DNA of 33,163 nucleotides from a virus. A program made the translations under genes and the position numbers. The stretch spans positions 1 to 33,163 of the IMG/VR virus record IMGVR_UViG_3300048922_000093, one strand, 5' to 3'. The notes beneath the pieces are model-generated. The model ran no database searches. It had not been told where the DNA came from and saw nothing but the letters and a program-made list of their open reading frames with translations. Positions 14,642-22,748 of the stretch are shown piece by piece (the stretch's first letter is position 1; each line of letters begins with the position of its first letter).

Positions 14642-15397
14642 ATGACGAGTCCCGCAGCGCGTCACATGATGCGGGTCTCGGCCTCTGAAACAGCGCAGCG
14701 GGCTGCTGTCCCGTTGCGCAATGCAACTGCCTATGAGCAGATGCTCGTTAAGCTGGCCGCAGACAACCGCACGCTGAAACAAATCAGCTCCAAAGAGCGC
14801 AAAGCCGCGAAAAAGCGCGAGCTGTTGCCGTTCTACCTGCCGTGGGTCGCTGGCGTCCTCGCAAACGGCAAAGGCGCACAGGATGACATCGTCATGACGG
14901 TGATGCTCTGGCGTCTCGATGCTGACGATATCGCCGGGGCGCTGGAAATCGCCCGTTACGCCATGACCTACGGCCTCACCATGCCGGTCGGTCGCCGTCC
15001 GACGCCGTGCCTGCTGGCTGAAGAAGTGGCACTGGCCGCGCAGCGCCTGCTGACGGCAAAACAGCCGGTCAATCTGGCGAACCTGCTCGACACTATTGCG
15101 CTGACCGAGCGTGCGGATATGCCAGATATCGTGCGTGCGAAGCTGCACAAAATCACCGGCTACGTGCTGCGTGATGCGGAGCAACTGCCGGAGGCGCTGG
15201 CGCACCTGCAGCGTGCGATCCAGTTAGAAAGCACTATCGGGGTGAAAAAGGATATCGAGCAGTTAGAGCGCCAGCTCAGGCCAAAACCCGAACCGGTATC
15301 GAAAACCCAAAAGACAAAACCGCGCAGGCGCAAAGTTGCCGAAAAACCGGCGGCACGGCGCGGGCGTCCACCAAAGGCGGCAAAAGCCGCAGGTTAA
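14642..15397 (+). CDS. M: terminase endonuclease/small subunit M
   Basis: Packaging partner of P; in P2, M carries the cos-cutting activity. Length 251 residues (P2 M is 247). Family blocks include LLPFYLPWVAGVLANGKGAQ and DDIVMTVMLWRLDADDIAGAL. The C-terminal 50 residues are very basic with proline and lysine repeats (KPEPVSKTQKTKPRRRK), suggesting DNA contact. It begins 3 bp after the N stop. Confidence 0.93.
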   Translation: MTSPAARHMMRVSASETAQRAAVPLRNATAYEQMLVKLAADNRTLKQISSKERKAAKKRELLPFYLPWVAGVLANGKGAQDDIVMTVMLWRLDADDIAGALEIARYAMTYGLTMPVGRRPTPCLLAEEVALAAQRLLTAKQPVNLANLLDTIALTERADMPDIVRAKLHKITGYVLRDAEQLPEALAHLQRAIQLESTIGVKKDIEQLERQLRPKPEPVSKTQKTKPRRRKVAEKPAARRGRPPKAAKAAG

Positions 15398-15496
15398 CCG
15401 AGCGCTCCCCGAGCCGGGCGGCACGCCGGTCAATGCGGGTATCAATTGCCCTGACTGCGACCGGTGTCCACCGCCCACCCATTACCCGAGGTTGTC

Positions 15497-16003
15497 ATGA
15501 CGACGCTGATTATTGAGCCAAAAAAAGAGCCGCAGGATATGCCGGGCGTGGTGATACCGCCACCGGGCGTGAGCGAGCCGGTAATCAAAAACACCCCGTT
15601 TTTTCCTGACGTTGATCCGAAGCGCGTGCGGGAAGAAATGCGACTGGAGCAGACCGTTTCCCCCGTTCGCCTGCGCCGGGCGATTAAGACCGCGATCGCG
15701 GAGACTAACGCGGAGCTGAGCGACTGGCGCGAAATTCAGCTCGATGCCGGTTACCCCACGCTGGCGGATGTCCCGACGGACAAGCTCGACGGCGAGAGCG
15801 TGCGCGTTTTCCACTACTTCAACGCCGTGTGCTCGATGACGACGGCCACGCTTTATGAGCGTTTTCGCGGCGTGGATGCGACCGCCAAAGGCGACAAAAA
15901 AGCCGACAGCATCGACAGCACTATCGATGAAATGTGGCGGGACATGCGCTGGTCTGTGGCGCGCATCCAGGACAAAGCGCGCTGCATCGTGGGGCAAATC
16001 TGA
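15497..16003 (+). CDS. L: head completion protein L
   Basis: Head-tail connector protein that stabilises filled heads. The 168-residue product (P2 L is 169) starts MTTLIIEPKKEPQ and contains the P2-like blocks FPDVDPKRVREEMRLEQTV and GVDATAKGDKKADSIDSTID. The ATG at 15497 agrees with P2; an upstream in-frame ATG at 15464 would add 11 unrelated residues. Its TGA overlaps the X start (TGATG). Confidence 0.94.
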   Translation: MTTLIIEPKKEPQDMPGVVIPPPGVSEPVIKNTPFFPDVDPKRVREEMRLEQTVSPVRLRRAIKTAIAETNAELSDWREIQLDAGYPTLADVPTDKLDGESVRVFHYFNAVCSMTTATLYERFRGVDATAKGDKKADSIDSTIDEMWRDMRWSVARIQDKARCIVGQI

Positions 16004-16206
16004 TGAAAGCCTACGCGCTGCAGGGCGACACCCTCGACGCGATTTGCGCCCGGTACTACGGGCGCACTGAGGGCGTGGTCGAAACCGTCTTAGAGGCAAA
16101 TCCCGGCCTGTCTGAGCTCGGCGTCATCCTCCCGCACGGCACGGCAATTGAGCTGCCTGAGAGCGGGAGCGCGGCCAGAACCGAAACGGTGAATCTATGG
16201 GACTGA
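16003..16206 (+). CDS. X: tail protein X (LysM-like)
   Basis: Short tail protein, 67 residues as in P2, with a LysM-like fold (MKAYALQGDTLDAICARYYG and VVETVLEANPGLSELGVILP). In contractile-tail phages this protein sits at the tail hub or baseplate and may touch peptidoglycan. Start codon overlaps the L stop by one base. Confidence 0.93.
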   Translation: MKAYALQGDTLDAICARYYGRTEGVVETVLEANPGLSELGVILPHGTAIELPESGSAARTETVNLWD

Positions 16207-16418
16207 GTATGGAAAAAATCACCACGTTTATCGCCTACTGGCTGGCCGTGGGGCTGGCGTATGTCGGGGCAATGTCCCCCGAAAAGATGGCGCTTTACGT
16301 GGGCGGTGGATGCGCCATTTTTACCGCGCTGACGAACTACTGGTTTAAGCGCAAAACCTATATCTATCTGACGTCTCTCGGACTCGATAAAGGGGCTATT
16401 CGTGAAATCAATCGTTAA
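16197..16418 (+). CDS. Y: holin Y (class II, two membrane segments)
   Basis: Opens lesions in the inner membrane and, with the SAR endolysin, collapses the proton gradient to time lysis. 73 residues with two membrane segments (about residues 10-25 and 32-50) and a basic C terminus ending AIREINR. It is shorter than and unlike the 93-residue P2 Y; it resembles the class II holins of many Salmonella and Klebsiella P2-like phages. The ATG at 16197 has GGTGA just upstream and overlaps X by 10 bp; a second ATG at 16209 would give 69 residues. Dual starts are common in holins, so both may be used. Confidence 0.85.
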   Translation: MGLSMEKITTFIAYWLAVGLAYVGAMSPEKMALYVGGGCAIFTALTNYWFKRKTYIYLTSLGLDKGAIREINR

Positions 16419-16911
16419 AAAATGCAGTGTGGCCGCCGTGCTGGCGCTGGCAGCGCTGATGCCTGACTTTCGTCTGCTTAACACCTCGCCCGGGGGGCTG
16501 GCGCTGATTGCCGACCTCGAAGGTTGTCGCCTGACGCCTTACCAGTGCAGCGCGGGAGTGTGGACGTCGGGCATCGGCCACACTGCAGGCGTCGTGCCGA
16601 AGGGAGAAATCACCGAACGGCAGGCGGCGGCGAACCTTGTCGCGGATGTGCTGAACGTCGAGAAACGTCTGGCCGTATGCGCGCCGGTGAAAATGCCGCT
16701 GTACGTTTACGACGCGCTGGTCAGTTTCTCATTCAACGTGGGAACCGGCGCGGCCTGCCGGTCGACGCTGGTCTCGTTTATCAAACGCCAGCAGTGGCCG
16801 CAGGCGTGCGACCAGCTCACACGCTGGGTTTACGTGAATGGCGAAATTAACAAGGGGCTGGAAAACCGCCGCGCGCGCGAGCGTGCTTACTGCCTGAGGG
16901 GGATTCAATGA
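16402..16911 (+). CDS. K: SAR endolysin K (P1 Lyz-type glycoside hydrolase 24)
   Basis: Muramidase that degrades peptidoglycan. 169 residues. The N terminus (MKSIVKKCSVAAVLALAALM) is a weakly hydrophobic signal-anchor-release segment with Cys8. The active site reads EGCRLTPYQC then VWTSGIGHT: Glu40, Cys49 and Thr55, where T4-type enzymes have Glu-Asp-Thr. This is the arrangement of phage P1 Lyz (Glu42/Cys51/Thr57), in which the catalytic Cys is locked in a disulfide with the Cys two after Glu (here Cys42) until the SAR cysteine takes over that bond. The same redox switch is therefore predicted here. Overlaps the holin by 17 bp and LysB by 4 bp. Confidence 0.93.
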   Translation: MKSIVKKCSVAAVLALAALMPDFRLLNTSPGGLALIADLEGCRLTPYQCSAGVWTSGIGHTAGVVPKGEITERQAAANLVADVLNVEKRLAVCAPVKMPLYVYDALVSFSFNVGTGAACRSTLVSFIKRQQWPQACDQLTRWVYVNGEINKGLENRRARERAYCLRGIQ

Positions 16912-17333
16912 AAGTGATGTTGTTTTTACTGGCCGCGCTGATGGCGGTTGCGCTCTGGCAGCGTCATGAAAACGGCAATCTGACGCGCTCGTTTGAACGG
17001 GCAAACAGGGTCGCCACGGAACAAAAAACCGCGATCGGAATGCTGACAAATCAGCTTTCCGTTTCGCAGGGAATTGCCAGGCGAAATGAAACCGCGCAGG
17101 TCAGTCTACGCGGCGAACTGCTGGCCGCCGGTGCAATGGCCGTGCGACGTGAAGAAACCATTACGAGGCTGATAAATGAGAATGAAACCTTACGCCGCTG
17201 GTATAGCGCTGAGCTGCCTGATGTTATGCGCAGGCTGCACACCCGCGCCGCCTGCACCTCCGCCGGTCATTGTTTACAGCGCCTGCCCGAAGGTGAGCTA
17301 TTGCCCGATGCCGGGAAGCGACCCGGCCACTAA
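16908..17333 (+). CDS. lysB: inner-membrane spanin / lysis regulator LysB
   Basis: 141-residue protein with an N-terminal membrane segment (MKVMLFLLAALMAVALW) followed by a long helical periplasmic domain, as in Rz-type i-spanins and P2 LysB. It overlaps the K stop by ATGA. The outer-membrane partner is encoded in the +1 frame within and beyond its 3' end. Together they would fuse inner and outer membranes in the last step of lysis. Confidence 0.88.
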   Translation: MKVMLFLLAALMAVALWQRHENGNLTRSFERANRVATEQKTAIGMLTNQLSVSQGIARRNETAQVSLRGELLAAGAMAVRREETITRLINENETLRRWYSAELPDVMRRLHTRAACTSAGHCLQRLPEGELLPDAGKRPGH

Positions 17334-17466
17334 TGGCGACCTGAGCGCCGATATTCGCAGGCTTGAGCACGCGCTCGCCGCCTGCGCGCTGCAGGTTGAA
17401 ACCGTCAAAGACTGTCAGGATAAACTCGATGAAGAAAGCACGCAGCCTGCGCGAAGCGCTGATTAA
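17176..17466 (+). CDS. lysC: outer-membrane lipoprotein spanin LysC (Rz1-like)
   Basis: 96-residue lipoprotein with signal peptide and lipobox LCAGC (Cys21), followed by a proline-rich stretch (TPAPPAPPPV) typical of o-spanins. It starts inside lysB in the +1 frame (ATG at 17176) and extends 133 bp past it, a partly nested gene pair like Rz/Rz1 and P2 lysB/lysC. It ends overlapping the start of R. Confidence 0.9.
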   Translation: MRMKPYAAGIALSCLMLCAGCTPAPPAPPPVIVYSACPKVSYCPMPGSDPATNGDLSADIRRLEHALAACALQVETVKDCQDKLDEESTQPARSAD

Positions 17467-17896
17467 AGCCGTTCCGCAACTGGAAACAAACCCCGAAATG
17501 ATGCGCATCTTTGCCGATGAGGGGAATATCGACGCGCGGCTCGCGGCCTCGCTGTCGCATGAGAAAATTTACACCCTTAATGTGATCGTGTGTGACTTTG
17601 TGGGCGACCCTGACCTGATTTTCGTGCCGGTGGCCGCCTGGCTCAGGGAAAACCAGCCGGATATCTGCACGCTCGATGACGGCCGCAAAAAGGGCTACCG
17701 TTTCCAGATGGATTTAAACGACGGGGACAGCGTCGATATCAGCATCAGCCTGCAGCTCACCGAGCGCACCATTATCAAAGAGGAAAACGGCGCGCTGCAT
17801 GTGAGCTATGCCCCTGAGCCTCCGCTGCCGGAGCCCGTAACCCCACCAAAAGAGCTCTATCTTGATGGGGAGCTGGCGAGTAAATGGGATGAGTGA
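17429..17896 (+). CDS. R: tail completion protein R
   Basis: Needed for finishing the tail end that joins the head. 155 residues, the P2 length, from the ATG at 17429 (MKKARSLREALIKAVPQL); frames starting further upstream run through lysC and are not needed. P2-like blocks: LNVIVCDFVGDPDLIFVPV and FQMDLNDGDSVDISISLQLTE. Overlaps lysC by 38 bp and S by 8 bp. Confidence 0.93.
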   Translation: MKKARSLREALIKAVPQLETNPEMMRIFADEGNIDARLAASLSHEKIYTLNVIVCDFVGDPDLIFVPVAAWLRENQPDICTLDDGRKKGYRFQMDLNDGDSVDISISLQLTERTIIKEENGALHVSYAPEPPLPEPVTPPKELYLDGELASKWDE

Positions 17897-18338
17897 ATTT
17901 AAGCCCTTTGACGACAGGCTCAACGGTCTGATTGCTGCTCTGTCACCGGCATCCCGTCGGAAGCTGGCCGGGGAGATAGCAAAGGAGCTGCGCAAGTCCC
18001 AACAGCAACGTATAAAGCTGCAGAAAGCCCCTGACGGCTCACCCTATCAGGCGCGAAAGCGTCAGCCGCTCAGGGCAAAAAACGGGCGGATTAAACGGGC
18101 GATGTTCCAGAAGCTCCGCACAAGCCGATACATGAAAGCCACTGGCCGCAAAAACAGCGCCGTGGTGGAATTCACCGGTAAAGTGCAGCGCATTGCACGG
18201 ATTCACCAGTACGGTCTAAAAGACCGGCCTAATCCGCATACCAGTGACGTTCAGTATGCAGAACGCCAGTTGCTCGGCATCAGTGAGGATGAAAGACAGA
18301 GGATTGAACGAATAATTATTGATGCACTGATGTTATAA
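17889..18338 (+). CDS. S: tail completion protein S
   Basis: Partner of R in tail completion. 149 residues (P2 S is 150), basic, with the P2-like opening MSEFKPFDDRLNGLIAALSP and the motif QKAPDGSPYQARK. The ATG overlaps the last codons of R. It is the last gene of the O operon before the AT-rich insert. Confidence 0.93.
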   Translation: MSEFKPFDDRLNGLIAALSPASRRKLAGEIAKELRKSQQQRIKLQKAPDGSPYQARKRQPLRAKNGRIKRAMFQKLRTSRYMKATGRKNSAVVEFTGKVQRIARIHQYGLKDRPNPHTSDVQYAERQLLGISEDERQRIERIIIDALML

Positions 18339-18355
18339 TATTTACTCTTCCTCTT

Positions 18356-18383
18356 TTGACATAATTGTGATTAATTATTTCAT
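18356..18383 (+). promoter_or_regulatory. candidate promoter of the inserted membrane-protein gene
   Basis: An exact TTGACA at 18356-18361 is followed, after 16 bp, by TTTCAT (4 of 6 to TATAAT). It lies directly after gene S and before the insert, suggesting expression in the lysogen independent of the late operon. Confidence 0.5.
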
Positions 18384-18420
18384 ACGGGAAATGATATTAA
18401 TACCAATGAGGAAGTGTTTC

Positions 18421-19191
18421 ATGTTTGAAAATGTGTTCAGCCTTGAGTCTCTGCTGGCTATTTCAGTCGGGGCTCTGTTTAGCTTCAGGGTCAATAAAGT
18501 CAGCCTGAATCTGAAAAATAACATCAGAAATCAAAGTCCGGATATCTACGGGAACAATAACGTTGTAATCTACAATCAGGCTATGGATGATGTCGGAAAG
18601 GAAATGACACTCTCCGTCAGACTCTGCGCCATAGCGATGATGATTGTATTTCACATGATTCCGGCCTTTTTTGTTAATCTGCTGATGTCTCTTTCGTTCT
18701 TCCTGCCGGTATTCAGCATTATTGGGGTTATAAATGCCATCCGGCTTAATGGTATGAACAGAGGGTGGGATGTTTTATACCCTCTGGCCTCTGTTGTAAT
18801 GGGGGTTATTTTCTATTGCTCGGCGAAAATCATGACGCATTATCTGCCGATCTATCCACAATTAACCCAGCTTTATCATTATCTTTCTGGGTATGATCTG
18901 ATTAGGGTGTTTAAGGCACATCCTCAGATTGATGATTTTCAGCATATATTATTCTCAAGTCTGGCATGCCCTGTATTAATTGTGCTGGGGTTCTATCTGT
19001 CCTTTGCGTATACAAGGGCAAGGGACGGAAATAACGCTTTCAGGTACTGCGCAGGTTTTCTTGCTGCCGGGTACATGTTCTATATTTTGCTGTCCGGTAG
19101 CTTGTTTTCGAACAACCAGAGTAACACTGATTACTTTGTTCAGGTTCTGATTTATCCCTTCAACACCCTTTTCTCGCTTTTCTCTTTCTAG
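18421..19191 (+). CDS. AT-rich membrane protein inserted between S and V (moron)
   Basis: 256-residue protein that I do not recognise. After MFENVFSLESLLAISVGALF it has a glycine/asparagine-rich soluble loop with SPDIYGNNNVVIYNQ, then about five membrane segments (for example VFHMIPAFFVNLLMSLSFFL and FQHILFSSLACPVLIVLGFYL). The ATG at 18421 has GAGGAAG 6 nt upstream and is preferred to a GTG at 18367 that lacks a ribosome site. It lies at the place where P2 carries the non-essential orf30, and composition differs from its neighbours. With its own promoter it could act from the prophage, for example to exclude other phages at the inner membrane. Function is inference. Confidence 0.85.
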   Translation: MFENVFSLESLLAISVGALFSFRVNKVSLNLKNNIRNQSPDIYGNNNVVIYNQAMDDVGKEMTLSVRLCAIAMMIVFHMIPAFFVNLLMSLSFFLPVFSIIGVINAIRLNGMNRGWDVLYPLASVVMGVIFYCSAKIMTHYLPIYPQLTQLYHYLSGYDLIRVFKAHPQIDDFQHILFSSLACPVLIVLGFYLSFAYTRARDGNNAFRYCAGFLAAGYMFYILLSGSLFSNNQSNTDYFVQVLIYPFNTLFSLFSF

Positions 19192-19193
19192 TT

Positions 19194-19217
19194 AGTTGTG
19201 CAGTCCGTAACACATAC
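19194..19217 (+). promoter_or_regulatory. weak Ogr-type site before V
   Basis: AGTTGT (19194-19199), 12 bp, then ACATAC resembles the late-activator consensus. A TCAACA half-site is also present at 19160-19165. The first predicts a start point almost at the V codon, the second leaves a more normal leader, so the assignment is uncertain, but a V promoter is expected here by analogy with P2. Confidence 0.3.
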
Positions 19218-19260
19218 GGCCTGAATTGCCGCTGGCCTCGCCCGGCGGCATCCTTTCCCC

Positions 19261-19902
19261 ATGAATAATCTAAATTCTCTGCAGGAAATCGCCCGCGCGA
19301 TCCGCAACCTTATCCGCACCGGCATCGTGACCGACGTCAACCACGACGAGGGGCTGTGTCGTGTCCAGACCGGCGGCATGGAAACCACCTGGCTGAACTG
19401 GCTGACCTGTCGCGCCGGTCGCTCGCGCGTATGGTGGGCTCCATCCGTTGGCGAGCAGGTGCTTTTGCTGGCGATCGGCGGCGAGCTCGATACGGCCTTT
19501 GTGCTGCCCGGCATTTTCTCTGACGACAATCCCGCGCCGTCTGCCTCCCCTGATGCGCTTCACGTGTCCTTTCCTGACGGGGCGGTTATTGAGTACGAGC
19601 CCGAAAGCGGTGCGCTCACCGTGTCAGGCATCAAAACCGCTGACGTCACCGCGTCGGATTCCATTACGGCCACCGTGCCGCTGGTACTGGTGAAAGCGGA
19701 AACCCGCATCACGCTCGATACGCCGGAGGTGGTGTGCACCAACAAGCTGACAACCGGCACGCTCGAAGTGAAGAACGGCGGGAAGATGAGCGGGGACATC
19801 GAGCACACTGGCGGGACACTGAAATCAAACGGCGTGCAGGTGGATAACCACGCGCACGGCAACGTACAGAGCGGCGGAAGCTGGACTAAGGGGACGCAAT
19901 GA
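19261..19902 (+). CDS. V: tail spike / baseplate protein V
   Basis: Trimeric membrane-piercing spike at the tip of the tail tube. 213 residues (P2 V is 211). An OB-fold N-terminal part contains CRVQTGGMETTWLNWLT and RAGRSRVWWAPSVGEQVLLL. The repetitive beta-helix C-terminal part ends with an HxH motif (His197, His199 in DNHAHG) that binds iron at the spike tip in P2. It starts the V-W-J-I-H operon. Confidence 0.95.
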   Translation: MNNLNSLQEIARAIRNLIRTGIVTDVNHDEGLCRVQTGGMETTWLNWLTCRAGRSRVWWAPSVGEQVLLLAIGGELDTAFVLPGIFSDDNPAPSASPDALHVSFPDGAVIEYEPESGALTVSGIKTADVTASDSITATVPLVLVKAETRITLDTPEVVCTNKLTTGTLEVKNGGKMSGDIEHTGGTLKSNGVQVDNHAHGNVQSGGSWTKGTQ

Positions 19903-20249
19903 CGGTGCGTTATCTGGGAATGAACAGCCAGACCGGCCTCAGTATCTCTGAGGTTGAGCATATCCGGCAAAGCGTACGCGACATTCTGGTCACGCCGGTT
20001 GGCTCGCGCGTCATGCGCCGTGAATACGGCTCGCTCCTGTCGCAGATGATTGACCAGCCGCAGACCCCGGCGCTGCGCCTGCAGATTATGGCCGCGTGCT
20101 ATTCCGCGATCCAGAAGTGGGAGCCACGCGTAGACCTCTCGACCATTTCCTTTGAACGGTCAGAGACCGACGGGGGGCTGTATGTCGACATCACCGGCAC
20201 CCGCTCGACCGGCGGCCAGCCATTTTCCATCACCATTCCACTGAGCTAA
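19899..20249 (+). CDS. W: baseplate wedge protein W (gp25-like)
   Basis: Baseplate component related to T4 gp25. 116 residues (P2 W is 115), with the family signature of a conserved GSRVMRREYGSLL followed by an alpha/beta domain. It overlaps V by ATGA and is followed by J after 6 bp. Confidence 0.95.
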   Translation: MTVRYLGMNSQTGLSISEVEHIRQSVRDILVTPVGSRVMRREYGSLLSQMIDQPQTPALRLQIMAACYSAIQKWEPRVDLSTISFERSETDGGLYVDITGTRSTGGQPFSITIPLS

Positions 20250-20255
20250 ATCACT

Positions 20256-21164
20256 ATGGCAACCGTTGACCTGAATCAGTTACCCGTTCCCGATGTGGTG
20301 GAAGAACTGGACTTTGAAACCATTCTTGCCGAACGCATTGCGACGCTAATTTCGCTTTATCCCGAAAATCAGCAGGAGGCTATCGCCCGGACGCTGGCAC
20401 TTGAGTCAGAGCCGATTGTGAAGCTGCTGCAGGAAAACGCCTACCGTGAAGTTATCTGGCGTCAGCGTGTGAACGAAGCCGCGCAGGCGGTAACGCTGGC
20501 CTATTCAACCGGTCACGACCTCGACGTCGTGGCCGGGAACAATAATACCGTACGCCTGACCATTACCCCTGCAGATGACACCACCATACCGCCAACGCCT
20601 GCCGTTATGGAATCAGATGCTGACCTGCGACTGCGCACACAACAAGCTTTTGAAGGATTAAGCGTGGCGGGTCCGGTTGGCGCCTATGAGTATCACGGTC
20701 GAAGCGCTGACGGACGGGTCGCCGACGTGTCGGTCGAAAGCCCGTCGCCCGCCTGCGTGACGATTTCCGTGTTATCCCGTGAGGGTGACGGCACCGCGAG
20801 CCCTGAATTACTGGCAATCGTTGAAAAAGCACTGAACGCCGAAGATGTGCGACCGGTGGCTGACCGGGTGACCGTCCAGTCGGCGGAGATTGTACCGTAC
20901 CAGATTGACGCGACGATCTACGTTTACCCCGGCCCCGAGTCTGAGCCCATCAGGCAGGCATCGGAGCAGAGGCTTCAGAGCTATATCAGCGCGCAGCACC
21001 GCCTCGGGCGTGATATCCGCCTGTCAGCCATTTATGCGGCGATGCACGTTGAGGGGGTGCAGCGTGTCGAGCTGGCATCACCGCAGGCCGACATTGTGCT
21101 GAGTAAATCGCAGGCGTCGAACTGTACCGAGTACCAGATAACCATCGGGGGCTCGGATGAGTGA
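20256..21164 (+). CDS. J: baseplate assembly protein J
   Basis: Baseplate wedge protein related to T4 gp6 and Mu gp47. 302 residues, the same as P2 J. Typical start MATVDLNQLPVPDVVEELDFE and the central GPVGAYEYHGRSADGRVADVS block. Overlaps I by 8 bp. Confidence 0.96.
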   Translation: MATVDLNQLPVPDVVEELDFETILAERIATLISLYPENQQEAIARTLALESEPIVKLLQENAYREVIWRQRVNEAAQAVTLAYSTGHDLDVVAGNNNTVRLTITPADDTTIPPTPAVMESDADLRLRTQQAFEGLSVAGPVGAYEYHGRSADGRVADVSVESPSPACVTISVLSREGDGTASPELLAIVEKALNAEDVRPVADRVTVQSAEIVPYQIDATIYVYPGPESEPIRQASEQRLQSYISAQHRLGRDIRLSAIYAAMHVEGVQRVELASPQADIVLSKSQASNCTEYQITIGGSDE

Positions 21165-21765
21165 CCGGCTGTTACCCGTTGGCTCATCGCCGCTGGAGGT
21201 CGCCGCCGGTGCCGCGCTCTCTGAAATTCAGCGCGTGCCGGTACCGCTGCGCACCCTGTGGAACTGGCGCACCTGCCCGGTAAACCTGCTGCCGTATCTG
21301 GCGTGGGCGCTGTCGGTCGACCGGTGGGACGAGAAGTGGCCGGAGGCGACAAAGCGCAGCGTCTGTGCGTCCTCGTTTTTCGCCCATCAGCACAAAGGCA
21401 CCATCAGCGCATTGCGTCGGGTGGTTGAGCCGCTCGGCTTTCTGATTGAGGTGCGCGAGTGGTGGCAGCTCGACGAGGCGCCAGGCACTTTCCGCCTCGT
21501 TGTCGGAGTGCTCGACAGCGGCATCACTGACGAAATGTATCAGGAGCTCGAGCGCCTGATTGAAGACGCCAAACCGGCAAGCCGCCACCTGACGGGGCTG
21601 GCTATCAGCTTGAGTGCGACCGGTGAGCTATATGTCGGCACGGGATGCTACGACGGCGACGCGCTCACCGTTTACCCCTACACCCCCGAGGAAATTGTCG
21701 TCGGCGGTGAATATTACCCGGCCTCGGCCATCCATTTGATTGATAACCTGAGAGTGAACGCATGA
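21157..21765 (+). CDS. I: tail formation protein I
   Basis: Baseplate protein that connects to the tail fibers. 202 residues with the P2_gpI pattern LLPVGSSPLEVAAG...NLLPYLAWALSVDRWDEKW near the N terminus. It is somewhat longer than P2 I as I remember it, and overlaps the H start by 4 bp. Confidence 0.93.
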   Translation: MSDRLLPVGSSPLEVAAGAALSEIQRVPVPLRTLWNWRTCPVNLLPYLAWALSVDRWDEKWPEATKRSVCASSFFAHQHKGTISALRRVVEPLGFLIEVREWWQLDEAPGTFRLVVGVLDSGITDEMYQELERLIEDAKPASRHLTGLAISLSATGELYVGTGCYDGDALTVYPYTPEEIVVGGEYYPASAIHLIDNLRVNA

Positions 21766-22748
21766 CCGCAAAATATCTTGCCATTCTGACCAATCAGGGC
21801 GCGGCGCGGCTGGCGAACGCGGCGGCACTCGGTACCAGACTAAACCTGACGCAGATGGCCGTCGGCGATGCGAATGGTACTTTGCCGACCCCTGACCCGG
21901 CGCAGACGAAGCTCATTAACCAGAAGCGCATCGCACCGATAAACCTGCTGACCGTTGACCCGGCCAATACCAGCCAGATTATTGCGGAACAGATTATTCC
22001 CGAGAATGAGGGCGGTTTCTGGATACGCGAGATTGGTCTCTACGACGATGAGGGGATTCTGATTGCCGTGGCAAACTGCCCGGAGACCTACAAGCCGCAG
22101 CTGCAGGAGGGAAGCGGCCGCACGCAGACCATTCGCATGATTCTGATTGTGTCGAGCACGTCGGCCATTACCCTGAAAATCGACCCGTCGGTGGTGCTGG
22201 CAACGCGCCAGTATGTCGAGGATAAGGTTATCGAGGTGAAAGCCTATGCCGATAATCTGCTGGCCGCACACCTCGCCGCTGCAGACCCGCACACGCAATA
22301 CCTCAAAACGGCGGATATTGATAAATATATTCCGGTCGGTTTTCCGCTGCCGTGGCCACAGGCAACTCCTCCGGAGGGCTGGCTTAAATGCAACGGCGCG
22401 GTTTTTGACAAGGTGAAATATCCAAAGCTGGCTGTCGCTTATCCATCCGGTAAATTGCCTGACTTGCGCAGTGAGTTTTTGCGAGGGTGGGATGACGGGC
22501 GCGGGATAGATAATGGACGAGCGCTATTATCCGCTCAGGTCGGCTCTGGAGTTGGGATGTTCATCGGGGGTCATTCAGATGGGACCGCATATATCCCATT
22601 GAGTGATTTCGACAGCGTTGTCGACAACAGCCCGTCATGGTCACACATAAATACCGCAGGGCTGATTTCTTCAATTGGTGGTCAACGGTCATCATTCGGC
22701 GCTCGCCCACGCAACATTGCATTTAACTACATCGTGAGGGCGGCATAA
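21762..22748 (+). CDS. H: short tail fiber H
   Basis: Receptor-binding fiber. The first 160 residues match the P2-type fiber N terminus (MTAKYLAILTNQGAARLANA, GGFWIREIGLYDDEGILIAV) that attaches to the baseplate; AAADPHTQYL marks the shaft. The C-terminal half is a collar-like tip (PLPWPQATPPEGWLKCNGA, LPDLRSEFLRGWDDGRG, ARPRNIAFNYIVRA). At 328 residues it is half the length of P2 H (669), so shaft repeats and receptor specificity differ. It is an intact short version, since the C-terminal tip is complete and a chaperone gene follows. Confidence 0.93.
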   Translation: MTAKYLAILTNQGAARLANAAALGTRLNLTQMAVGDANGTLPTPDPAQTKLINQKRIAPINLLTVDPANTSQIIAEQIIPENEGGFWIREIGLYDDEGILIAVANCPETYKPQLQEGSGRTQTIRMILIVSSTSAITLKIDPSVVLATRQYVEDKVIEVKAYADNLLAAHLAAADPHTQYLKTADIDKYIPVGFPLPWPQATPPEGWLKCNGAVFDKVKYPKLAVAYPSGKLPDLRSEFLRGWDDGRGIDNGRALLSAQVGSGVGMFIGGHSDGTAYIPLSDFDSVVDNSPSWSHINTAGLISSIGGQRSSFGARPRNIAFNYIVRAA

